12,201 nt of DNA. Source: an uncultured Lachnospiraceae bacterium (GTDB lineage: Bacteria; Bacillota; Clostridia; Lachnospirales; Lachnospiraceae). Position 1 is the stretch's first letter, and each line of letters begins with the position of its first letter. Under the pieces are notes generated by a model. It searched no databases and was not told the DNA's origin. It saw only the letters and a list, made by a program, of their open reading frames with translations. The stretch spans positions 1 to 12,201 of the forward strand of contig CARQVR010000082.1 in NCBI GenBank assembly GCA_949051815.1, read 5' to 3'. Position numbers and translations under genes: made by a program. This document shows positions 1 through 4,881 of this stretch, one piece after another.

Positions 1-50
1 GGCCTCCAGAGCCACAATCTGGCGCGCTAGCCGACTGCGCCATACCCACC
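1..50 (-). tRNA. tRNA-His(GTG), 3' part outside the window
   Basis: The complement starts with an extra 5' G (G-1) followed by GTGGGTA, the hallmark of tRNA-His, then a D arm and an anticodon stem CCAGA/TCTGG closing a loop with anticodon GTG. The variable region is the last part visible; the T arm and acceptor 3' strand lie beyond the window edge. It follows tRNA-Arg by 6 bases and is probably co-transcribed with it. Confidence 0.93.
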
Positions 51-56
51 ATATAA

Positions 57-130
<74 letters not shown>

Positions 131-165
131 GTACCAATTAACCGCACAGCATATGCCGTGCGACG

Positions 166-187
166 AGCGGATGATGGGATTCGAACC
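166..187 (-). pseudogene. tRNA 3'-end remnant (candidate attachment-site scar)
   Basis: On the complement this segment reads as the T loop, T-stem 3' half and acceptor 3' strand of a tRNA, with TTCGAAT followed by CCCAT and CATCCGCT. It matches the 3' end of the intact tRNA-Gly(TCC) at 4582 with two differences in 22 bases. The 5' half of a tRNA is missing: after the T loop the sequence no longer pairs. It lies 36 bases before tRNA-Arg. Known biology: integrases often target tRNA 3' ends and leave such short copies. Origin from another tRNA species cannot be excluded. Confidence 0.55.
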
Positions 188-216
188 TGTCACACCCAAC
201 AAAAGCCACTCAAAGC

Positions 217-324
217 ATCAGGCAGAAAGGCACTCTGCACATCTTCATTAAAATGTAACCACAGTACCTTGCCAACAGCTTTATAAGAATATCATGGACA
301 ACCAAAAATGTCAATAAAAATTAC
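217..324. repeat. Imperfect direct repeat R, copy 1
   Basis: About 108 bases match 1448-1569, starting at ATCAGGCAGAAAGGCACTC and running through CAGCTTTATAAGAATATCATG to the AATGTC-ATAAAAATTA end. The main difference is a gap of about 14 bases relative to copy 2. Both copies lie just downstream of a minus-strand lipoprotein gene, so a larger module appears to have been duplicated. Copy 1 carries a better promoter on the minus strand than copy 2. Confidence 0.8.
286..314 (-). promoter_or_regulatory. Promoter candidate reading into tRNA-Arg/tRNA-His
   Basis: On the minus strand a perfect -35 box TTGACA is followed after exactly 17 bases by TATTCT. The predicted start is near 279. The transcript would pass through the tRNA 3' remnant and then tRNA-Arg and tRNA-His. 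The same place in repeat copy 2 (1531-1559) has the weaker TAGACA-17-TATTCT. Confidence 0.55.
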
Positions 325-367
325 AAAAAATTTTCCTTTCAGTGCGCAATGGTCCAAAAAGTTCCGG

Positions 368-1255
368 TCACCGCTCCATTCCGTTCGTAAGCCGGATGTT
401 GTCCGCGATAAGCTGCACATCTTCCCGGGTGAGTTTCGTCCCGGCATCGGGCTGTAAAGTTACCGTAAAATTCCCAACAGCAAAACAATACACGTCGAAC
501 CCGTATATAGCCTCCTCCAATGCATCGAGCGCTTCTCCGTTTTCATCTTTGTCGTTTAACAGCATTATTTCCCTATATTCATGCATCACGTCCGAACTGC
601 CGTCCATTGTCTGAATCGTAAATGCCATCTCACTTACTTCGGCGTCTGACCCAGTGCCTTGTTTCATACTGTTGTAATAGTCTTTCCCGCTGCATATGTT
701 AAACGATAACCCATTGCCTGTCTCTGTGTCTGTCGACCTGTAATCACTTGAAAAATCCGTTCTCGAAGCCAGTACCAGCCCTCCGAAAAATCTGCAGGGC
801 GTGATCTTCGGGTAAGCCCACCGGCCAGTATACTCATAGTAAAAGTTATCAGCCGATGCAATATCCGACTGCATATAACCTTCTTCATCCAGATATTGAT
901 CAAGGTCATAGCAGGATATACTGTACACGCCATACGCGTCACTCTTATCCTGGCTGCGTACAGCTTCGTCAATCATGGGAAATTCCTGCCCATTAACGGA
1001 ACCATCTGCACCAATCTCGATTTCCTCGAAGGATTCCTCGTTCTCAAGCGCATCCTCCCCAGTCTGTTCCGCCTCTACGGCATCTTCGTCCACTGTAGGA
1101 GCCACGGCTTCCGCTTCTGCCTGCGCATCAGCTTCCGCACTTTCTTCCGCCGCAGTTGTGTCCTGCATTTCTGCCATGTCCGCTTTCCCACCGCAGGCTG
1201 TCATCGCCACAGCAGCGCACAGTGTTAAAATTATCATTACCGCTTTTTTCTTCAT
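368..1255 (-). CDS. Secreted lipoprotein of unknown function
   Basis: A 295-residue protein. Residues 1-20 form a lipoprotein signal (MKKK, a hydrophobic stretch, then MTAC with Cys21 followed by GG), so it should be lipid-anchored outside the membrane. Residues about 24-80 are a disordered acidic linker rich in Ala and Glu; residues about 90-290 look globular. The end (FTVTLQPDAGTKLTREDVQLIADNIRL) resembles no family I can name. The start has an excellent AGGAGG site. Signal peptide and linker closely match those of the Sel1 lipoprotein at 1654-3420, so the two share an exported N-terminal module on different C-terminal parts. It lies inside the tRNA-associated island; function is unknown. 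Confidence 0.82.
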   Translation of the reverse strand: MKKKAVMIILTLCAAVAMTACGGKADMAEMQDTTAAEESAEADAQAEAEAVAPTVDEDAVEAEQTGEDALENEESFEEIEIGADGSVNGQEFPMIDEAVRSQDKSDAYGVYSISCYDLDQYLDEEGYMQSDIASADNFYYEYTGRWAYPKITPCRFFGGLVLASRTDFSSDYRSTDTETGNGLSFNICSGKDYYNSMKQGTGSDAEVSEMAFTIQTMDGSSDVMHEYREIMLLNDKDENGEALDALEEAIYGFDVYCFAVGNFTVTLQPDAGTKLTREDVQLIADNIRLTNGMER

Positions 1256-1328
1256 CTTTCCTTCTCCTCCTATTTTGATGTGTATTGCACCACGGTATAG
1301 CCCATATTATTCTAAATGACACTAATCC

Positions 1329-1520
1329 AAAATGTTCTTAGTATACGCACTTGCCGATTTATACGAAGTCAATCTGGATTACCTTGTCGGAAGGACCAAT
1401 CATAAGGATATGCTTCCCAAGGAAAAGCAGCGTAAAAATACTAAAATATCAGGCAGAAAGGCACTCCGCACATCTTCGCAAAAAAATGTAACCAATAGTG
1501 TAACCAATACGCCTTGCTAA
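1329..1520 (+). pseudogene. Remnant of an XRE-type regulator C-terminus joined to repeat R
   Basis: The open frame begins with YALADLYEVNLDYLVGRTN, which is the typical last part of a Cro/CI-type (XRE) helix-turn-helix domain; the DNA-binding N-terminus is missing and no ribosome binding site is seen. After about residue 40 the frame runs into repeat R and stops. This is best read as a decayed, truncated regulator left over from a mobile element, not a working gene. The nominal ATG is probably incidental. Confidence 0.5.
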
Positions 1521-1569
1521 CAGCTTTATAAGAATATCATGCACTGTCAGAAATGTCTATAAAAATTAT
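1448..1569. repeat. Imperfect direct repeat R, copy 2
   Basis: This is the longer counterpart of 217-324. It contains a short internal duplication (TGTAACCAATA / TGTAACCAATA) that is absent from copy 1. It begins inside the XRE-remnant frame and ends about 85 bases before the stop of the Sel1 lipoprotein. Its minus-strand promoter-like sequence (TAGACA-17-TATTCT) is one base weaker than in copy 1. Confidence 0.8.
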
Positions 1570-1653
1570 ACCAACGAAAAACTGCATACCAAAGAATAAA
1601 AGGCGGTTTTTTATGCCGACTTTTAAAATTCTTTTCAAGTTTCTGCCATGTTC

Positions 1654-3420
1654 TTACTGTTCCTGCAAAAGCCCAGCATAATACCGTGCTTCTGCATTGC
1701 CCAAATCCGCCGCTTTTTGATACCACTCGATTGCCTTCTCCAAATCATCTTCCATTCCATAGTAAGAGCCAAACAGGTATAACTCGCCAAGCCTTTTCAT
1801 TGCATCTGAACTGCCTAAATCCGCCGCTTTCGTATACCATTCAACTATCTTGTCAAAATCCGGAAGTCGTTCATTGCTATAATCGAACACACGATACGTT
1901 TCGGCAAGCGCTATCATCTTCTCTGCATCACCTGATTCTTCAAACCATTTCTCTGCCGCATCTTCTCCATGCAAAATATCTACTATCTTTTCGTATACCT
2001 CATAATCAGGGAATGAAGATAATGATTTCACATACCATTCCAGTGCCTTGTCGTCATCCTGCTCCACACCCTCACCTTTCGCATACATATAACCAAGATC
2101 ATCCATTACGTCTGTATTTCCTAAATCCACCGCTTTTGTATACCATTCGATTGCTTTTGCATAGTCCTGTTCCACGACATCGCCAGTATAATACAAGTAA
2201 CCAAGATTATGCATTGCACTTGTATTGCCTGAATCCGCCGCTTTTGTATACCATTCAACTGCTTTTTCGATGTCCTGCTCCACGACATCGCCAGTATAAT
2301 ACAAGTAACCAAGATTATGCATTGCAGTTGTATTGCCTGAATCCGCCGCTTTTGTATACCATTCAACTCCTTTTTCGATGTCCTGCTCCACGCCCTTACC
2401 ATGATTATACATATAGCCAAGATCATTCATTGCAGTTGCATTGCCTAAATCCACCGCTTTCGTATACCATTCAATTGCTTTTTCGCCGTCCTGTTCCACG
2501 GCCTCACCCTCCATATACATATAACCAATATTATACATTGCACTTGTATTACCTGAATCCGCCGCTTTTGTATACCATTCGATTGCTTTTTCGCCGTCCT
2601 GTTCTACTTTTTCGCCATCCCGTACTACTTCCTCGCCAGTCTTATACAGATTGCCAAGATTATTCATTGCAGATATATCGCCTAAATCCGCCGCTTTTGT
2701 ATACCATTCAACTCCTTTTTCGATGTCTCGTTCCACGGCCTTACCATCCAGATACATATAACCAAGACCACGCATTGCGCCAGCGATATATAACGGTTCT
2801 GTGCCATCTTCCACTACTTTATTATAATGTTCTAACGCAGTTTCAAAATCCCACTCATTCTCTGCAGCACTAGCAAGTCCATAATATCCCTCAATTACGC
2901 CTGTGTCTGCCACCGACTGGAAAAGTTCTTTACCCTTTTCCATATCCTGCTCTACGCCTTGCCCGTTATAATATAAGAATCCTAAAGAAATCTGCGCATA
3001 AGGATTGTCGCCGCTCTGCTCATAATATGCCCTTGCCTGCTCGTAATCCTTTTTCGGATATCCGTACCAGTCAGCCAAAACACCAAGATAAAAATTCGCG
3101 TCGGTATTTCCAAGTTCCTGCGACTTTGTAAAATTCGTATGGGCATCCTCCAAGTCAATCTGCGCTCCATCCAATCCGTAAAGACTCCTGCGTCCCGCTT
3201 CGTAATACCTGCCTGCTTCCGCAAGCTTCTCTTGTTCCTCCGCTTCTTTCTGCGCCTTTGCCGCTGCTTCTGCTTCCGCTTCTGTCTGTGCATCAGCTTC
3301 CGCAGTTTCTTCCGCCACTGTTATTTCCTTCACTTCTGCCGTGCCTGCATTCCCACCACAGGCTGTCATTGCCATAGCAACGCATAGTGGCATAATTGTC
3401 ATTAGTGCCTTTTTCTTCAT
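1654..3420 (-). CDS. Sel1-repeat lipoprotein
   Basis: A 588-residue exported lipoprotein: MKKK, hydrophobic core, lipobox MTAC with Cys21, an Ala/Glu-rich linker to about residue 65, then roughly a dozen Sel1 (TPR-like) repeats of about 36 residues to the C-terminus. Typical units read AMHNLGYLYYTGDVVEQD.EKA.EWYTKAADSGNT. Sel1 solenoids mediate protein-protein contacts; the partner is unknown. One repeat (around ..VVRDGEKVEQDGEK..) carries an extra 7-residue insertion that looks like a small tandem duplication. Neighbouring repeats around 2160-2380 are almost identical in DNA with a 108-base period, so the array expanded recently. The start is fixed by AAAGGAG upstream and a consensus promoter at 3463-3491. 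A broken relative lies at 4320-4445. Confidence 0.93.
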   Translation of the reverse strand: MKKKALMTIMPLCVAMAMTACGGNAGTAEVKEITVAEETAEADAQTEAEAEAAAKAQKEAEEQEKLAEAGRYYEAGRRSLYGLDGAQIDLEDAHTNFTKSQELGNTDANFYLGVLADWYGYPKKDYEQARAYYEQSGDNPYAQISLGFLYYNGQGVEQDMEKGKELFQSVADTGVIEGYYGLASAAENEWDFETALEHYNKVVEDGTEPLYIAGAMRGLGYMYLDGKAVERDIEKGVEWYTKAADLGDISAMNNLGNLYKTGEEVVRDGEKVEQDGEKAIEWYTKAADSGNTSAMYNIGYMYMEGEAVEQDGEKAIEWYTKAVDLGNATAMNDLGYMYNHGKGVEQDIEKGVEWYTKAADSGNTTAMHNLGYLYYTGDVVEQDIEKAVEWYTKAADSGNTSAMHNLGYLYYTGDVVEQDYAKAIEWYTKAVDLGNTDVMDDLGYMYAKGEGVEQDDDKALEWYVKSLSSFPDYEVYEKIVDILHGEDAAEKWFEESGDAEKMIALAETYRVFDYSNERLPDFDKIVEWYTKAADLGSSDAMKRLGELYLFGSYYGMEDDLEKAIEWYQKAADLGNAEARYYAGLLQEQ

Positions 3421-3462
3421 CTTCTCTCTCCTTTGTTTTCAGTCACAGTGTTTCAGTTTTTC

Positions 3463-3491
3463 ATTATACTTAATATATTAAGCATAGTCAA
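3463..3491 (-). promoter_or_regulatory. Promoter of the Sel1 lipoprotein gene
   Basis: The minus strand has TTGACT, 17 bases and TATAAT, a near-consensus housekeeping promoter about 43 bases before the ATG. The spacer between the boxes is a palindrome, described separately. Confidence 0.82.
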
Positions 3492-3506
3492 TATTTTAAG
3501 TATGCT
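3465..3506. promoter_or_regulatory. Candidate operator between the Sel1 and HTH genes
   Basis: The perfect 14-bp palindrome CTTAATATATTAAG (3469-3482) lies within the -10/-35 spacer of the Sel1 promoter, and the dyad extends with one mismatch to about 3465-3486. The half-site TTAAGCAT at 3478 recurs as TTAAGTAT 18 bases on, at 3496-3503, and AGCATA/TATGCT flank the interval. A repressor bound here would block the lipoprotein promoter. The divergent HTH protein at 3529 is the obvious candidate; this is inference. Confidence 0.55.
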
Positions 3507-3528
3507 ATTGTTAAACGGGTGATGAAAA

Positions 3529-3732
3529 TTGATTTCTTATGAACCGTTTTTTCAGACGTTACTAAAGAAAAATGTCACGGTATATTATTTAATATATAAA
3601 CAGGGAATGTCCGCCAATACATTCCAGAGAATGAAAGAGGGAAAGGCCATCACAACAAGCACGATTGATACCCTTTGCTTTATACTGGATTGTGAAGTGT
3701 CCGATATTATCAGATATGAAAAGCCGGAATGA
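3529..3732 (+). CDS. Small HTH transcriptional regulator (Cro/CI type, HTH_26-like)
   Basis: A 67-residue single-domain helix-turn-helix protein. It matches the compact family with pattern ISY.P...TL..KN.T.Y.L....G.S..T..R.K.G..I.T.TID.LC.ILDCEVSDII.Y, which covers its whole length. The start is a TTG codon: an in-frame TGA just upstream (3523) rules out extension, and the nearby ATG at 3522 is in another frame. It is divergent from the Sel1 lipoprotein, with dyad-rich DNA between them, so local control of that gene and of itself is likely. Its 3' end (from 3691) is duplicated at 4447-4488. Confidence 0.82.
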   Translation: MISYEPFFQTLLKKNVTVYYLIYKQGMSANTFQRMKEGKAITTSTIDTLCFILDCEVSDIIRYEKPE

Positions 3733-3782
3733 AATCCTATATCAATACTCCTGTTTTAACCACAGAATCTAAACAATAAAAA

Positions 3783-3815
3783 ATCGGGAAGTCCCGTAAA
3801 CGACGGCTTCCCGAT
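3783..3815 (-). terminator. Intrinsic terminator, copy A
   Basis: The stem ATCGGGAAG/CTTCCCGAT (9 bp) closes a 15-base loop; on the minus strand it is followed by a run of T, so it stops minus-strand transcripts. It duplicates the terminator after tRNA-Gly and here follows only the tRNA remnant. Confidence 0.7.
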
Positions 3816-3826
3816 AAATAATAAAG

Positions 3827-3845
3827 AGCAGGTGATGGGAATCGA
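3827..3845 (-). pseudogene. tRNA-Gly 3'-end remnant
   Basis: Nineteen bases match the 3' end of the intact tRNA-Gly(TCC) at 4582-4600 with a single change in the acceptor strand. Identity stops within the T arm. It is the type of scar left when DNA inserts at a tRNA 3' end or when such a locus is duplicated. Confidence 0.8.
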
Positions 3846-3880
3846 CACAGAAGAATAATGCAGAAATTTGCGGGGCGGTG

Positions 3881-3910
3881 TTGTACCGCCTCCATGCTTC
3901 GTGTTAAAAT
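3881..3910 (+). promoter_or_regulatory. Promoter candidate of the type I toxin mRNA
   Basis: TTGTAC is followed after 18 bases by TAAAAT; the predicted start is near 3917, giving a leader of about 97 bases before the toxin ATG. It is weaker than the antisense promoter on the other side, as is usual for type I toxin-antitoxin pairs. Confidence 0.55.
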
Positions 3911-3949
3911 GCATTTATGGGGTACTGCCATAACGGGATAGGCGGTCAG

Positions 3950-4007
3950 TCTCTCTGAAACAGAGGGACTATCCCTCTGATTACGGGTAAAACCGGGAAA
4001 GGAGGGA
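3950..4007 (+). promoter_or_regulatory. Toxin mRNA leader with competing hairpins over the ribosome binding site
   Basis: Four segments can pair in a chain: TCTCTCTG (3950-3957), CAGAGGGA (3961-3968), TCCCTCTG (3972-3979) and the Shine-Dalgarno stretch GGAGGGA (4001-4007). The second and third form a perfect 8-bp hairpin with a 3-base loop. If the second pairs with the first instead, the third is free to cover the ribosome binding site. Such switchable sequestration is known for type I toxin mRNAs; its operation here is inference. Confidence 0.55.
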
Positions 4008-4013
4008 TTGCTT

Positions 4014-4106
4014 ATGAGTGACTATGAACTGCTGACGGTTGTTCTGATGATTCTTGGAATCATTGTATCAATCCTGATTGCTTACATAAACCACACAAAA
4101 AAGTAA
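4014..4106 (+). CDS. Holin-like type I toxin peptide
   Basis: A 30-residue peptide beginning MSDYELLTVVLMILGIIV and ending INHTKK: a short acidic N-terminus, one hydrophobic membrane span (residues about 6-25) and a basic tail. This layout and the MSDYE start match the putative holin-like toxin (Hol_Tox / TxpA-like) group of Firmicutes, membrane-active peptides repressed by antisense RNA. AAAGGAGGG precedes the ATG by 7-8 bases. A convergent RNA candidate overlaps the last codons and the shared terminator. It sits between two copies of the 155-bp repeat, consistent with an addiction module on acquired DNA. A harmless small membrane peptide is the alternative. Confidence 0.78.
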   Translation: MSDYELLTVVLMILGIIVSILIAYINHTKK

Positions 4107-4191
4107 CCGCCCCACTGTCCAAAGTTGCGGTTACTTTTTTTGTAGTAATCTAAACCGAGGCTGACCGTCTATCGGCAGTACCTCTTTTTGT
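4096..4191 (-). ncRNA. Antisense RNA antitoxin candidate
   Basis: A consensus minus-strand promoter (4198-4226) predicts an RNA starting near 4191 and ending at the bidirectional terminator 4097-4140. No reading frame is apparent. It would be complementary to the toxin mRNA 3' end, including its last codons. The arrangement, strong antisense promoter and shared terminator, matches convergent type I antitoxins such as RatA. Boundaries are predicted only. Confidence 0.65.
4097..4140. terminator. Bidirectional terminator shared by toxin mRNA and antisense RNA
   Basis: A 14-bp perfect stem, AAAAAAGTAACCGC against GCGGTTACTTTTTT, closes a 16-base loop. The stem ends give a T run in both directions. 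The toxin stop codon lies inside the left arm. Confidence 0.88.
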
Positions 4192-4197
4192 GCTTTT

Positions 4198-4226
4198 ATT
4201 GTAACAGATTCCCCTGCTGATGTCAA
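4198..4226 (-). promoter_or_regulatory. Promoter of the antisense RNA
   Basis: Perfect TTGACA, 17 bases, TACAAT on the minus strand. It is the strongest promoter in the toxin region and points toward the toxin gene, with no protein-coding frame downstream on that strand before the terminator. Confidence 0.85.
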
Positions 4227-4319
4227 ACGCCGAGGGGGATAGACAGCGTAAGTTTATTGTGGAAACAGGAACGGTTTTTATGCCGCCTTTTTAAATTCTT
4301 TCAAGTTTCTGCTATGTTC

Positions 4320-4445
4320 TTACTGTCCTTGCAAACGCTCAAGGCATGATTGTGCATCTGAATCACCTAAATCCGCTGCTTCTGTATACCATTCGACTGC
4401 TTTTACACCGTCCTGCTCCACAACATCGCCACGCTTATACATTAA
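4320..4445 (-). pseudogene. C-terminal remnant of a second Sel1-repeat protein
   Basis: The complement encodes one Sel1 repeat and a C-terminal tail, starting MYKRGDVVEQDG and ending SCLERLQGQ plus stop. Downstream DNA (about 4270-4320) also matches the sequence after the stop of the intact Sel1 gene (about 1604-1654). Everything N-terminal is lost: the frame abuts the HTH-gene remnant at 4447. It is a relative of 1654-3420, not an exact copy of its last repeat. Confidence 0.85.
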
Positions 4446-4446
4446 C

Positions 4447-4488
4447 TGTGAAGTATCCGATATTATCAGCTATGAGAAGCCGGAATGA
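4447..4488 (+). pseudogene. 3' remnant of the HTH regulator gene
   Basis: The last 14 codons and stop of an HTH gene nearly identical to that at 3529-3732 (CEVSDII.YEKPE), with no start or DNA-binding part. The junction with the Sel1 remnant lies at CTTATAC, which resembles CTTTATAC at the same place in the intact HTH gene. Confidence 0.88.
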
Positions 4489-4538
4489 AATCCTATATCA
4501 ATACTCCTGTTTTAACCACAGAATCCAGACAATAAAAA

Positions 4539-4571
4539 ATCGGGAAGTCCCGTAAACGACGGCTTCCCGAT
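4539..4571 (-). terminator. Intrinsic terminator after tRNA-Gly
   Basis: The same 9-bp stem as at 3783-3815, followed by six T on the minus strand, located 11 bases beyond the tRNA-Gly 3' end. It should end the tRNA-Pro/tRNA-Gly transcript. Confidence 0.8.
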
Positions 4572-4581
4572 AAAAACAAAG

Positions 4582-4652
4582 AGCGGGTGATGGGAATCGA
4601 ACCCACGTATCCAGCTTGGAAGGCTGGTGTTCTACCATTGAACTACACCCGC
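4582..4652 (-). tRNA. tRNA-Gly(TCC)
   Basis: A complete 71-base cloverleaf with acceptor GCGGGTG/CACCCGC, D arm with TTCAATGGTAGAA, anticodon stem CCAGC/GCTGG with loop CTTCCAA (anticodon TCC) and T arm GTGGG TTCGATT CCCAT. Its 3' end is the sequence repeated as remnants at 3827 and, more loosely, 166, making it the presumed insertion target of the island. Confidence 0.97.
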
Positions 4653-4672
4653 ATAAACATATAATTCCTGCG

Positions 4673-4747
4673 TCGGGGTGACAGGATTCGAACCTGCGAC
4701 CTCCTGGTCCCAAACCAGGCGCTCTAGCCAAGCTGAGCCACACCCCG
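4673..4747 (-). tRNA. tRNA-Pro(TGG)
   Basis: Acceptor CGGGGTG/CACCCCG, D arm GCTCAGCTTGGCTAGAGC, anticodon stem CCTGG/CCAGG with loop TTTGGGA (anticodon TGG), and T arm containing GGTTCGAATCC. It is transcribed first, 20 bases ahead of tRNA-Gly. Confidence 0.97.
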
Positions 4748-4784
4748 CAAGGGATCTAACGCCATTTCCCACAACGCATTTTCA

Positions 4785-4813
4785 ATTATATAATATGGTC
4801 TTTTTTCTGTCAA
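4785..4813 (-). promoter_or_regulatory. Promoter of the tRNA-Pro/tRNA-Gly unit
   Basis: A perfect consensus on the minus strand: TTGACA, 17 bases, TATAAT, about 38 bases before tRNA-Pro. This strength is typical of stable-RNA promoters. Confidence 0.9.
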
Positions 4814-4881
4814 CAGCTTTCTGCTTATTTTTTATGACATATTTTTAGTGACCTTATTTTCCGGCGCCGCAGCGGTTCCCA

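Larger units (their letters stand above)
3691..3845. repeat. 155-bp direct repeat, copy A
   Basis: This stretch matches 4447-4600 almost base for base. It comprises the last 14 codons and stop of the HTH gene, a spacer, the minus-strand terminator, and the tRNA-Gly 3' end. The two copies are about 755 bases apart. In copy A the tRNA is cut off right after the T loop. Confidence 0.93.
4447..4600. repeat. 155-bp direct repeat, copy B
   Basis: Copy B of the repeat described at 3691-3845. Here it runs into the complete tRNA-Gly gene, so this end is the functional tRNA. Confidence 0.93.

Noticed and set aside
145..162. Near-perfect dyad GCACAGCATATGCCGTGC between tRNA-Arg and the tRNA scar
   Set aside because: It is one wobble position short of perfect and has no T run or linked gene; it may be a tRNA-spacer hairpin, but nothing supports a function.
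1596..1625. Possible terminator after the Sel1 lipoprotein (GGCGGTTTTTTATGCCG)
   Set aside because: The stem is only three to four base pairs, too weak to report, although a similar sequence recurs at about 4272.
1686..2873. A 395-residue plus-strand frame with internal repeats
   Set aside because: It is opposite the Sel1 gene; its repeats only mirror the Sel1 repeats, and the product is Pro/His/Leu-rich with no plausible start signal.
3737..3931. Minus-strand frame of 64 residues over the repeat and toxin promoter
   Set aside because: It spans the tRNA remnant and terminator, and its product matches the shadow product over the tRNA repeat at 4498-4743; it is not a gene.
4498..4743. Open frame across the tRNA-Gly and tRNA-Pro genes
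   Set aside because: It overlaps two complete tRNAs and the terminator; such frames arise by chance over tRNA sequences.
4855..4881. Possible terminator after the yfcE stop (CCGGCGCCGCAGCGG)
   Set aside because: GC-rich but without a clean stem, and the following T stretches are too far away to call an intrinsic terminator.
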